Assembly (NCBI GenBank): GCA_945859605.1
Contig: OX243821.1
Coordinates: forward strand, 1,651,992-1,715,991
DNA from: Lumbricus rubellus
Lineage: Eukaryota > Annelida > Clitellata > Crassiclitellata > Lumbricidae
DNA: 64,000 nt
Reading direction: 5' to 3'
Under the pieces are notes generated by a model. It had not been told where the DNA came from and did not search any database. It worked only from the letters and a program-made list of their open reading frames with translations. Shown here in pieces: positions 20,761 through 34,400 of this stretch. Numbering within the stretch: the first letter of the stretch is position 1; the number at the start of each line of letters is the position of its first letter. A program made the translations under genes and the position numbers.

Positions 20761-21365
20761 GAGACGTAAAAGCAAATTACAACATAGCGTAAAATTTCTT
20801 ACTTGTTTCCCAGGGGTAAGTGTTTTGAAGGTGTCTATAATTGACATCCACCATTTGATAAGAGTTGAAAATTTCACGCCACAAGAGGGTAGGTAGGTAT
20901 AGACGGACGGACGGACGAATAGGTTGGGTGTGCATATACACTGTCCGGAAAAATCCTGACTCATTTTGCAATGAAAAAGGGAGACGGGAAGAGGGAGAAG
21001 GGAGTGGAAATGCATCAGCAGAGTGAATTGTGGTTGGACGAAGGGATGGATATATAAAAATAGGTGAATAAAAGGATGGAACTTTGAGGCTGTTTCGAAT
21101 AGGGGGCCACGTCCCATGGCATTTTTAAATGGGGGGTGGGGGGCGTGGCTGGATTCCTCCCCCACACTGGATCCGCCCCTGCCAAACCCAGATTTATTTT
21201 AGGGAGCTTTGTGTGTCCGTGCTATCCATTCCAGGTCGTAGATTCCTTTGCTCTGCCACGCAAGGCGACCGGGTTGTCTCATGACTCGAAATTCCTCAGT
21301 GCTTCACGAAAGCGTCGCAGTGGGTGGTAGGCCTACATCTTTCTCGAACAAGTTAGGCCTAAATG

Positions 21366-21536
21366 CTACTCAGAGGCGCTCCCGAATGCAGAGAGGACAC
21401 TGCATCGTAGTTTCACGCAGAAGCGCTGAGCAATTGTGAGTGAAGGACTTGCCCAAGGTCCTTACGCGGCGAGGTGGATTCTAACCTTCCTGGCTCCGAG
21501 GCAACGACACCACCACTACACCACCGCGCCCCTGCT
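21366..21536 (-). mobile_element. SINE family A, truncated
   Basis: Head GGGGCGCGGTGGTGTAGTGG and body on the minus strand. The distal tail is lost near 21366. Confidence 0.75.
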
Positions 21537-21890
21537 GTGCTAAGCAGAACAGACAGACAGGCCAGGCCGACAGCGAGAGATAGAGACACACAGACAGACA
21601 CAGAGAGACACAGACAAACACTGAGAAAACAGAAATAGAGAGGCATAAACAGACAGACAGGCAGTCTACAGAGAGATAGGCAGACACATAGACAGACAAA
21701 TAGACAAACACAGAAAAAACAGAAAATAGAGAGACAGTCTACAGAGAGATAGGCAGACACAGAGACAGACAAATAGACAAACACAGAGAAAAAACAGAAA
21801 TAGAGAGGCATAAACAGAAAGATATACATACAGACAGACAGACAGTGTACGGAGAACTGTAAGACAGACATATAGACATAGAGAGACGTA
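21537..21890. repeat. (AGAC)-rich degenerate minisatellite
   Basis: Long run of agacagac/acagagac units with ~100-bp higher repetition ('gagagataggcagacacata' at two places). Minus-strand Cys/Leu/Ser ORFs here are artefacts. Confidence 0.85.
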
Positions 21891-22048
21891 TTTTAAGCAG
21901 AACAAACACATACAGGGACAGAGTTTCTTAATTAATTTCCAGTAATCGAGACTGTTCACTTATAATCCTTGATCTTGGTTAGACCAGAAACTCTTCCGTC
22001 ACAAAAAATTCAACCAGAAGCTAAATAAAGCGAAAGAAACGCAGCCTA

Positions 22049-22445
22049 TTACGCTGATAGAATGACGTCATGCACGTCACAAACATGTAAATCCATCGCT
22101 CTCTTATTATACTCGTCGCCGCTGACGGTGGAAGAGGAGGTCAAGAGGTCGCATCGCATGACGTCACTCGGCGTCGTCTCGGCCTCTCGACCCCGGAGTA
22201 AACATCCCGACCTGGAAGCTATGCTGTAATCAGACCGGAAGTCGAACGTCGGGGCGCATGCGCAGACGTACGCGCCGTCTGGTGGTTGGTTCGGGAAGTG
22301 GGTCGGCCGGAAGTCGCGAGAGGCGCTAGTGTCGCTGCAGATGTTGCTGATGTTGCTGCATCCGGGGACTGCGCCTCGTGACATCTTGTGGACGTTCGAG
22401 CAAGAGGTTAATGGTCGTTCTTTGAAGATACGGCGCCGCATATTC
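22049..22445 (-). CDS. Last exon: cytoplasmic tail
   Basis: 397 nt from TACTGCGTAG to TAA. It starts RNMRRRIFKERPLTS, contains 'FPNQPPDGAYVCACAPTFDF' and ends 'VHDVILSA'. It is GC-rich against its surroundings. There is no catalytic domain; the two Tyr-containing segments (DGAYVCA, GDEYNKRA) could be phosphorylation sites, but this is not shown by the sequence. Confidence 0.7.
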
Positions 22446-25400
22446 CTACGCAGTAATTAAGACACAAAACAAAATTAATGTAAATAGGCTAGGCCTACTA
22501 TGGGTCGAATTTTAACGATTATTTTAGCCGTTAATCGTTTGAAATTTAATCGATTATTTCGTTTTGTTCGATTTATTTTAGATTATTTTTTGACTTGTTT
22601 CATGATGTTTGTTAATGTCAAACGGCTATTTCTTATGTAGACAATAATTTTTACCATGAACAATGACGAAGTGAAACGTTTGAGTGGAATATTAAGCGAC
22701 AACTTGTGCTTGATGTGAATGCTTTGTTTGTTTGTATGTGCACTTGTTATAGCGTCCCTTCAAGCTCTTCCTACTCAAAGGCGCTCCCAAATGCAGAGCG
22801 GACACTGCTTCGGAATTTGGAATGCTGATGGAATACAACGCAGCACACCACTTTTAAAGTTTACGTAACGCGTGAAAAGCTGTCAAAGTGTACGCCAAGT
22901 CAATGAGTCATGGTATATCTTCGTTTAACGACACACTCTGACAAACCGCAGAACGATTACAGTAGGCCTACAGGTTTACGAAATACGGCCCACTGTAGCA
23001 CGACACGCAGGTCGGCTTTACATCAGTGGGTTCGGCTTAACATTATGGCCTACATGTAAGTGCTGGATCACTTCTGGTTCGGCCAAGCCAGAAGTAGGAG
23101 GGGCTATCTTATTTTTAAGCAGAACCCGAGTCAAGCAACACAACAGCAAAGCTGCCAAAGCGCCAATGGCATCTAACAGAAAATTCAAATAAATGTTTGC
23201 CCTGTGTGAGGCTTGAACCCGGGTCGCGTGCATGACTCTCAGTTTATCGACCAGCGCCTTTCTCAACTGAGCTACGGACCCACCCCAATCGTATAATCGT
23301 CTAATTTTAAAATAAGACAAATCCAGGTGACATACCCACCAGGCTATCAGTCAAATTGCTAAATAAACCGCAGAAGTAATACTAAAGTTTGTGGGGCGCG
23401 GTGGTGTAGCGGTGCGGTTTGTCGCCTTGCAGCTGAAGGGTTGCAGGTTCGAATTCACCTCAAGTCGCCGCGTAGGCCTAAGGACCTTGAGCAAGTCCTT
23501 CACACGCAATTTCTCAGCGCTTTGTCGTGAGGCTCAGATTCAGTGTCGGCGCTGAAGTCAGGAGCGCCTCTGAGTAGCAATCTTGAAGAGGCGCTATAAC
23601 AAGTGCGCACACATAAATTTGGTCACTACTTTCCTTGCTCAAAAAAACGTCAATCGAACTTTTCAGTTTATTTCTTGTAATAAAAACAATTAATTTGGTG
23701 GTTTTTCGCTCAATTTCAGTTTCCGTTCTCAACATAAATTTTTTAATTACAGTTATACTTAACGGAAATCAATATTAATTAATGTTAATGAAAACGTAGG
23801 CCTATCCGTTACCTGGTCTTCAGAAGGTGTATGATAATCATCAGCACGGTACCGGTGACGATTCCAAGCACGATGCCAATCAGTATGGAGACAATGATCC
23901 CTAAAAGACAGAAAGTAACACTGTAGTCGGCGACGACAACGATGATGGTGATGACGATGATAATGATGATAACGACGATGATGATGATGACGACGACGAT
24001 GATGATGATGACGACGACGAGTCGTCGACGACGACGATGATGACGACGATGAGGATGATGATGACGATGATGATGATGGTGGTGGTGGTGGTGATGATGA
24101 TGAGGAGGAGGAGGAGGAGGAGGAGGAGGAGGAGGAGGAGGAGGAGGAGGAGGAGGAGGACGCTGTCAAAATAGCCTCTGCTTGAGATTAGAATACCTCA
24201 GTTGTCAAAGGTTTTAAAATCATAAATGACATATATAATATATATATATGTTATATATATATATATATATATATATAACATACATATATATTATGTGTAT
24301 ATAGAAAAATTGGAATTCTGTTTGACGCTAATTGACTTTCAGAAAGTTTTCATTGATCACTGAAACCGATTTCTTTAGACACCTTTAAATACTATTTCTT
24401 CGGTGCTATATATTTTCATCGGCTTGATTCGGTTGTTAGATGGTATGAGGATTTATGCCATTACAACTTAAATTCGAAATTTATCAATGCAACAGAATAT
24501 TATGTTTTGATGTTATTCGCAATCTGAAAGCGCCAGTCCCAAGAATGCCGAAATAAGGGGGGATACTAATCATCCTTGACATGACACAATGTCGTTGTGT
24601 TGTACTGTATTGTATTGTTCTCTGTTGTATTGTATAATTTGTATCGTATTGCATTGTTCTGTATCGTATTGCATTGTTCTGTACTGTACTGTGCTATACT
24701 CTTTTTATTGTATTGTATTTAACCAATTACAAGGCGCTTCTCTATGCAAAAACCCGTTCAAACTCCGACACTGGTTGCACTCTGCCAGTGCCAGTCCCAA
24801 GCCTGAATAAAGAAGGAGGGCGTCGCAAATGATCTTTGTTATCGCACAGTGACGTTAAACTGTGACTACTAGTATAATAGAAAACCTTTCAGACGCGCCT
24901 ACGGTGCCTGACCCTAACCGCAACGGAAAAGGCAGGATTTCAAATACTGTTTTTTTATTGTAATGTTTTATATGGAACCAATTATAAAGCGCTTCTCTCA
25001 GCAAAAACCCTTTCAAACTCCGACACTGGTTGCACTCTGCCAGTGCCAGTCCCAAGCCTGAATAAAGGAGGAGGGCGTCGCAAATGATCTTTGTTATCGC
25101 ACAGTGACGTTAAACTGTGACTACTAAGCCTAATAGAAGCCTTTCAGACGCGCTTACAGTGCCTGACCCTAACCGCAACGGAAAAGGCAGGATTTCAAAT
25201 TTAAGAATTGTGTTAATGATATTAATATTTTCATGTCATTGCTCCGTTTCTAGAACTCCTTCTCAAAGATTTCTCTCTCATCTTAAAAGACTGATTTATT
25301 TGTCCGCGAGTGATCCCTTGAAGATACAATTTCTAACCATAAATATATACCATCCCATTATCCCATTACATAATAATAGTAGTAATATCAGAGAGCGCTT

Positions 25401-25837
25401 CTGAGTAGATTTCTTGAAGAGGCGCTATATAAATACTCTAAATAAATAAAATAAATACATGAGTCTGCAATGGGGGTGATGTCAGAGAAAGGAATATTAG
25501 TCATAAGTTTATTACCCAGACTGGAAATGTGGGTTTGTTTGGTCATGGATGTGAAGGGTTACAAAGAAGTGGGTAATGAGCCCCCTTTTTTAAGGGCGGG
25601 CAAATAAGGACTGTGATACTAATCATCTATGATGTAACACGTGATAGTTTGCAATAAATAACTGAATGAATTCAAGACTCTATAGACACCTTAAAATGGC
25701 GTTTTACGACGCTATATAAACTTTGATAAACGTTGTCATTGCTATAATCACAAAACTCCCCGTGCAGCATTCGTGACCGGAAAAGAATTATTGTTATAAT
25801 GACAAATTATGATAATGATAAAGTAATAGCAATGATA

Positions 25838-25896
<59 letters not shown>

Positions 25897-28800
25897 AATA
25901 ATAATAAAAATACTAATAATAATTAATGAAATAATCGCTTCTCGTGGTACTTTTAATAATGTTGCGGAGGATGAGGCCTGATTTTCTAGAAATTGAATAA
26001 CAAAACAGCTCCAAGCGGATTTGATTTGTAGGCTGCTATTAGCGCCATTGTAATTGCAAAGCTGTCTGCTCAGTTGGTAGTTAAGTTTAATTAAGATTAC
26101 TGCATAGCTTGCAAATGTAAAGCGCAGTGCGTCTTGCATGCGTTTCATTAAAGAAAATATATTATTATTATTATTAAGTAATTATAATAATATTAATAAT
26201 TATAATTACGATGACGATGATGATGAAAGTTTACGTTGATAATTGGAAACGATTTCTTTAGACACCTTTAAATATTAATTCTTTGTTGCTACATATTCTC
26301 TTCTGTTTGTCTCGGTTGTTAGGTCGATAGTGGGAGCATTTTTTACACAGCAGTACTTCAAGTCGAAATTTATCAATGCAACAGAATATTATGTTCAACG
26401 GTTTTGATGATATTCGCAATCTGAAAGTGCCAGTCCCAAGAATGACTAAATAAGGGGGCGCAATACTAATCATATTTGATATAACACAATGTCGCAGTGT
26501 TTTACTGTATTGTATTGCTCTCTTATGTACCGAACTGTACTCTATTGTATTGTATTGTATTGTACTGCATTATACTGTACTGTGTAATGTACTGTACCGT
26601 ACTGTTTTTTAATAGCATTGTATTGTATATGACCATTTTATGAAGCGCTTCTCTCAGCCAAAGCCTTTCAAACTCCGACACTGGTTGCACTCTGCCAGTG
26701 CCAGTCCCAAGCCTGAATAAAGGAGGAGGGCGTCGCAAATGATCATTGTTATCGCACAGTGACGTTAAACTGTGACTACTAAGTCTAATAGAAGCCTTTC
26801 AGACGCGCTTACAGTGCCTGACCCTAACCCCAACGGAAAAGGCAGGACTTCAAATGTAAGAATTATGTTAATGATATTAATATTTTCATGTCGTTGCTCC
26901 GTTTCTAGATCTACTTCTCAAGAATTTCTCTCTCGTCTTAACCCTTTAATACCGAGATGGTAGTAAATTGTATTGGAAATCCTATACCCTCCGGCATTAA
27001 AGGGTTAAGGCAGTATTATTTGTCCGCGTTGGGGTTTGGGAGCGATTCAGAGTGATCTCTTAAATGTGCGCGATAGCTTGCAACAAACCTAACCCTAACT
27101 GAATGAATTTAAGACTCTTTAGACACCTTCAAATGGCGTTTTACGAGGCTATAATTATGAACTTAGAAAAACTTCATCATTGCTATAATCAGAACGATCC
27201 CATAAAACACTAGTGACCGAAAAATACTTATTGTTACAGTGACAAATTATGATAATGATAAAGTAATAACAATGACAATGATTATGATGATGATGATGAC
27301 GATGATTATGATGACGACGATGATGATGATGATAGTTGTAGTTCTAAAATAACAGCGCCACATATGATATTGTATTTCTGCTTGACTGCGCGCGTTTAAG
27401 TATTAAGAATACTTTAATGAAACCTATCGTTATTTTCACAATGATGATTTTTTAATTAAGTTTGAAAAGTTGTAGATGAATATTTGCGACCAAAATATAA
27501 CGTCGAAAGGAATTTTTGGGGGGGTGTTGGCACATTGGATAACACATTGGCATGGGCAGTGCTTAAAGTGTAAAAAAAGAAGTGCCTGGACGCTGTATTG
27601 TAATTGGTCGTCAGTGGCGGCGCCGAAGTTGCGAGTGCCGAAGGCACGAAGCCCGTCCCGACTAGGGGATCTGGGGGAGCGTCGTAAGCTTCCCCAGCGG
27701 GGTCTGGGGTGGAGCCCCAGCGACCAGCACATTTTTGGCTGTGTCGACCTCAAATGGAGCCATTTTTGGCTCCTTTTGCCAGCTATTTGTGAACGATAAA
27801 GTCGAAAACTGCAAAAATAAGTCTTTTTCAGTGTCGCAAACTACCAGAATAACAATAAAAATCAAAATTTTATTGTAAAAGAGAATGGTTTTGTCTTGAC
27901 CGTAAGCTCCAGCAGCGAGGTCTGGGGCGGACCCCAGCGACCAGCGCATTTTTGGCTGTGTCGACCTCAAATGGAGCCATTTTTGGCTCTTTTTGCCAGC
28001 TATTTGTGAACGATAAAGTCAAAAACTTCAAAAATAAGTCTTTTTCAGTGTCGCAAACTTAGCCAAACTACCAGGATAACAATGAAAATCAAAATTTTAT
28101 TGTAAAAGAATGGTTTTGTCTTGACCGTAAGCTCCCGCAGCAGGGTCTGGGGCGGAGCCCCAGCGACCAGCGCATTTTTGTTGACTGTGTCGGCCTCAAA
28201 TGGAGCCATTTTAGGCAGTCATGGCCAGTCGTCCGTAACTGCATGGACGCCGTCCATGCAGTCATGGACGACCGTCCAGGCAGTGCTGGCCAAATAAGTG
28301 GCAGGACGGCGTCCAGCCTCGAAAATAAGTGCCTGGACGCCGTCCATGACCGTCCTGGCACACTTTAAGCCCTGGGCATGGGGATCAGCGGAGCTGAGTT
28401 CGATTCCCGATGTCCCCGTAGGATATGGACGTCACGTGCTTTGTAGGCTGCTATAACAGGCGATCTTGTATTGCAGGCTGTCTGTTCTGTTAGTAGTTAA
28501 GATCGATGTTAATTGAAATAACTGCGTAACTGTAGTCTGTGTAATTATTGTAAACTGTTGCGGTCTGTCAACCGGTGTTGGATAAACGAAAACATTTATT
28601 TCGTTGATCACTTGGTAACTGGCTTTAATGTTTGCGATATCTTTAGACACCTTTAAATAGTGTTTAATATGTGCAATATTATTCATTAGTTTCGTTCAAT
28701 CGCTACGTGAACGGCATCCTTACATCTGCTACAGTAGCATACCTTATGCATTTTCAAATCGTAAGCACCATTTATTCTGGTATTATTATGAAAATCAGGC

Positions 28801-31213
28801 CCATCAGTCGTACAGTTTCAGCAGGTCGCGTCAGGGTCATGGGAGTAATTTAGCAGGTGGAAGAATAAAAATGTTTAAAAGATTATATTGTCCAGGAATT
28901 TAAACTGTTTAGGCCCGGGCAAGAGTTTAATAGGCAGGTCAAATGACAGGTCACGACCTGTTTCACCCCCCCCCCCACTGTTTACGGGGCTCTTCACTGT
29001 CTTCAGTCGAAAAAGCGCGGTGATGGTTGCACGAGTGACCCTCAGATTTCTGAACCTACCCCTCAATCATGGGCGGATACAGAAATGTTCGAAGGTGGTC
29101 TTGTGTCTTGAAAATTATTTCATAGGTATTTGGCCAAAAAATATGATGACTTTTTTTTACTCATTTGGTCCTAATATCGAGAAAAATATACCACTTTGCC
29201 GTCAGAAAAGCTGACAACCTGTTTTTAGTCATTTAGTCGAAATCTAGGCAGAAAAAGACAGTTTCTTGAAAAAAAGTACTATTTTTCTCTTAAAAATAGC
29301 TAAGCTGATGACCTTATTAAAGTCATACACTACTTTTTTCTCTGTTTTTTTTGTCACCTTTTCCCATTGCATCAAAGAACATGTAACAACGGGCGTGGGG
29401 GCACGTCCATTTTGCCCGTCAGAATAGCTAGTGAAAATTTAAACAAATTAAATGGGGCTATGGCCGGATTTGCACCCTTTGGATCCGCCTCTGCCCTCAA
29501 TTGCACCTATGGGCAGGGAAGCATTGGATCTTTTGGGTAAAATAAGTCCTCCTATATATAATAGAATACTTACATGTAGAATAGACTCTAATAGTTTGAA
29601 GAAAATTACCACGAAAATTACCAAAGTCAAGAAAAATGCGGATAAATAACTGGAAGGGTCAGACGTTAAAATGGGTGTGCAATGAAGATTTTACTATGCG
29701 ATCATGAGAACGTCTAAGGATTCAACCCCATTCCAATTCCCCTGCGATAAGAATGGCAGAGCGATACATTGGGGTGGGGTGGTCAGACGTTGTTTTATGC
29801 TTAGATAGGGTTGCGAGTATGGCCTTACTATGGCGTAGTGAGAACGAACAGAGCTTGAACAATGATCAATCTACCCAATTCACAGGTAAAATCCTCGCCC
29901 TACCATTGTGGGGCGCGGTGGTTTGTATGTGCACTTGTTATAGCGCCCCTTCAAGCTCTCTCTACTCAGAGGCGCTCAGGAATGCAGAGGGGACACTGCA
30001 TCGGAGTTTCACGCCGAAGCGCTGAGCAATAATTGTGAGTGAAGGACTTGCCCAAGGTCCTTACGCGGCGAGGTAGATTCGAACCTCGTACCTTCCGGCT
30101 TCAAGGCAACGACGCCACCACTACACCACCGCGCCCCACACGTTGAATTCTGAGTAGAGAGAAAGAGCTTGAAGGGGCGCTATAACAAGTGCACACACAA
30201 ACAAATGAACGCTCTACCCAATTCAGAGATAATCCTCACCCTACCATAAGAATGGTATAAAAAAAGTACCTGGGGTTAGACGTTGATTTTTGTAGGGTTG
30301 GGGCGTGTAGGCCTAATGAAGACTTGATTATGGGGTCGTTGGAAAGACTAGGGGTGGGACCAATAACGGGCAGTTCACATCCTACCATAGAGGCTCATGC
30401 TATGAATATGCATTAATTAATTAATTGACGTAAAGTTGATTACATTACGCCGCAAGGAATCTAGGTTCGTTCAGTACATTACCATTTCGTAGCTCGTCAT
30501 ATGCGCTGAATGTTACGGTGACCTCGGATGACCTCTGGCCTGCAAAATAAAATTAAAATTATTCAATTGGATTTATTTTAGAATACATTAGGCATAGCGC
30601 AGCTGTGGATAGATGTCAATAGTGGTGGTGGCGGGGTGGTGGTGATGGTAGTGGTGTTGACGGTGGTGTGGTGGTAGTGGTAGTAGCAGTAGTAATCATA
30701 GTAGTTGCAGGTGTCGTTGTAGCAGTAGTAGGCTAGCAACAGTACAAAACTGATAAAAATAAAACAAACGATAATACAATTAATTAAATAACCGTGATGC
30801 TAAATTAGATAACAATATGACATAATAGACACAGCATTACACAATACAAGATTAGATGAGATTAATAATCTATTTCGTAAAAACCTTGATCGCTACAGTT
30901 TCCTATTTCACCAATCCAGACTCCATCTTGGCACCTCAGATACCACTTCTCCTGCGTCAAAGGACAGTCAACCGTGACGTCGCTACCGTGACGAGATACG
31001 GAGGCTGAGGCTCCATCTTCCACCATGAGATCAGCGCATCCCACAGCTGCTCAATGGCAATCATTATGATATAAGCTACATGTAACCTGGTATTAGCCTA
31101 AAGATTGGTTTTAGCTTGGTTTTGAAAGTGTAGTTTTAGTCTAAAGGCTATGCTAAAAACCAAACTGTAAGCTGATAGCTACTATTATAGCGCAGTTCTA
31201 ATTGATTGATTGG

Positions 31214-31251
<38 letters not shown>

Positions 31252-31353
31252 CATTCATTCATTCATGCATCCATCCATTGCAACCGTCCGTCCATTCATC
31301 GATCCACCTAACTGACTGACTCACTCACTCACTCACCCTTCCCCCACGCCTCG

Positions 31354-31420
<67 letters not shown>

Positions 31421-34400
31421 CACACACCAACGCACACTAACTCAATCGCCCACTCACTCACTTAGGCACCCACTCACCGGTACTCACTCAGTGTAGAGAG
31501 CACCTAGAATGTCTAGGCAAGTGTCCATTAAAGCAAAACTAAACAGTTGTATGAAATACCTTGGAATTGCAGTATGAACGGTTTCCTATGTAGCGACCAC
31601 GACGACCTTCTTCCATTCACTTCCGGTCCAACGAGGAAAGACCAGTCACTGACGGACACCCTCACCTCCACCCAGCTGCCCTTCGTCGAGAAGAGGACCG
31701 GGTCCCAGGCGCCCGGGTCTGCGGGGGCTGATGCCGTGGACAATCCGACGCACACTGGACTCACCATCTCATCGCGTCCGTCCCAGAACGCTAGCTCTAC
31801 AGGGCACTGGTGAGGCAGCTGCAGGCCGTGTCCTTGACGACCGTCTCCTTGACGACCGTCTCCTTGATGACCGTCTTCTTGACGACTGTCTCCTTGACGA
31901 CTGTCTCCTTGACGACCGTCTCCTTGACGACTGTCTCCTTGACGACTGTCTCCTTGACGAACTTCTCCTTGACGACCGTCACCTTGACTACCGCCGTCTC
32001 CTTGACTACCACCGTCTCCTTGACGACGGTCTCCTTGACGAACATCTCCTTGACGAACGTCTACTTGACGACCGTCGCCTTGACGACCGTCTCCTTGACG
32101 AACATCTCCCTGACGAACGTCTCCTTGACGAACATCTCCCTGACGAACGTCTTGACGACTGTCTCCTTGACGACCGAGTCCCTGACGAACGTCTCCTTGA
32201 TGACTCTCTCCATGACGACTGTCTCCCTGACGAACGTCTCCTTGACGATTGTCTCCTCGACGATTGTCTCTTTGACGACGGTCTCCTTGACGACCGTCGC
32301 CTTGACGACCGAGTTCCTGACGACTATCTCCTTGACGACTGTCTCCTTGACTTCGACCCTCTTCTTGACTACCACCATCTCTCTGACGACGGTAGTCTTG
32401 ACGACCGTCTCCTTGACGACCGTCTCCTTGACTACCACCGTCTCTATGACGACCGTTGCTAGGGACGAATCTCCGTTCGCTACGGAACGTCTTCCACGCA
32501 ATAACCAATTGTCGTCCACGCTCTGTGACAACAGTCCACGAACAGATGCGAGGACCTGGTTGATGAGGATGACCAGACGGTTGCCATAGAGACCGAGCCT
32601 CTGCCTCTGGACCTGGAAGCAGTGCTAGGTAACCGAAGGATTGAGTCACGATCGTCGTGTTGCCATGGCGACAGTCGGTCAGGTAGGAGACTGAAATGGG
32701 AAACGATTTTATATAGCGCATTTTTGTGTTACGTGACAACGAGGTATTGTGTGAATATTATGATGCAACATTTCAGTTGTAAGCTTATGCATTACATAAT
32801 GTTTATGCTACGCTTAGGATTTTTTATTGTATTGTATTGTATTGCACTGTACTGAGTAGTTTTGTGTAGTATTGTATGGTGTTATGCTGTATCGCACCGT
32901 ATTGTATTGTGTTGTATAGGCGAAAGTGCGTTATTGGAACTAAAGAGACTACTTATTTTTATAGATATCATTGGATAGCTTACATGCGATGCACACTTAT
33001 TGTTCATTGGGCTTTTGCAATGGGCTATTGTCAGATTGGATCTATTGATTATATTGATTATCTATTATGCGGGTGTTCCTCCAAGCGGATTGCTCTCTCT
33101 CTCTCTGTTGGACCTGTCTATTGAAACCAAAGTCCCATCAGTCTGTTACGGTTTTATGCGAAAGTTGTGAAAATCACCGAAGTCCGCCATGTTTATCTCG
33201 TAAGACAACTAGAACGGAAAAGTGCGCATGTCGTTGCTCATGAATATTCATTAACAACTAGAGCGCAAAAGTGCGTTCGTAGTTCACAATGAGTATTCAT
33301 TCTATGCTTAGTATGCTACGAAATCGCCTAGAGAATGTTTATATGCTACGGGCACTTCGGGATCTTTTAAGCGGATAGTTTATTTTTTATTATCGTAAAA
33401 TCAGTAATTTTAAAATGGTGTGCACAGCATATGTTGATTTTTGCAACGATGATTTTGTGCTATTGCTAAATGAATGTCATGCTGGTGATATTTATTTGTT
33501 TATCTTTATATAGAGTATTTATATAGCGCCTCTTCAAGCAATCTACTCAGAAGCGCTCTCTATGGTAGGGGCGCAGCCACTCAGAAAATTTCGTTGAATT
33601 TTCACCTTTTTGGAGAGGGGGGGGGGGGTTCCATTGACATTGTTGTAAAGCATTCAGAATTGGTTTTTTTTCCAATTTTTAAATTTATTTATTTCGTGTG
33701 GGGTTTGAATACGCCCGTGGTAATGCTGATGTTATGTTGGTGTCATGTTAGGGTAAAATCATATGATTATTTATAATTACGCAGGGAAAATTCGTATTTT
33801 CAACCCCCCTTGCAATTCGCACACATTTTTTTATTGAACCCCTAACTTTGTGTGCATACATGATCTGGGTTCTACAAGTCTCTCAAGTCTTATGTCTTTG
33901 GTCGTGGTTGGGCTGTGAGCGCCTCTGAGTAGTTTCTTGAAGGGGCGCTCTATAAATGCTCTGAACGAATGAATGAATGAATGAATGAGTGAGTGAGTGA
34001 GTGAGTGAGTGAGTGAATGAATGAATGAATGAGTGAGTGAATGAATGAAGGAGTGAATGAATGAAATGAGTGAATGAATGAATGAATGAATGAGTGAACG
34101 AACGAACGAACGAACGAACGAACAAGTGGTTTCCTGTTGCCCTCCTGACAGACATTATTGAGGAAATTATGGTGAACAACTTTTCCAAGGTCGGTATACG
34201 CACTGTTACGCAGTGGCTTGAGTTAGATTTGAACCTGCGACCCTTCGGTCACAGGACGACGAACTTACCACTACAGTGCCGCATCCCGCAGGTTACTATG
34301 GAATAAACTGAATAGACAAAGTTACGCTACCTCATCTTAATGTAATGTCGCTGACTTTAAAAAGGTGTCCGCTTTGTCGATGCTTATTTTGCAACGTTGA

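Larger units (their letters stand above)
24330..27330. repeat. Segmental direct duplication, two ~1.1-1.6-kb units
   Basis: 24330-25890 and 26240-27330 share landmarks in order: 'gatttctttagacaccttta', 'tgaaag(c/t)gccagtcccaaga', the TATTGTATTG tract, 'actccgacactggttgcact', 'tttcagacgcgcttacagtg', 'atgacaaattatgataatga' and an (ATG)n. The middle module (24740-24935) is present a further time inside unit 1 (24965-25190). Confidence 0.75.

Noticed and set aside
20599..21165. 188-codon minus-strand ORF
   Set aside because: Spans repeat-like sequence, has no domain, and its composition looks like chance in pyrimidine-rich DNA.
23205..23290. tRNA gene on the minus strand
   Set aside because: A and B boxes are present but the acceptor stem does not pair and a SINE-like body follows.
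23759..24169. Poly-Ser ORF overlapping the TM exon
   Set aside because: Trinucleotide repeat frame; the TM exon uses another frame with good splice sites.
31731..32589. Plus-strand LLDDR and LTTVS repeat ORFs (243-259 codons)
   Set aside because: Antisense shadows of the 15-bp coding repeat in the CUB exon; the minus frame links to real CUB halves with matching splice phases.
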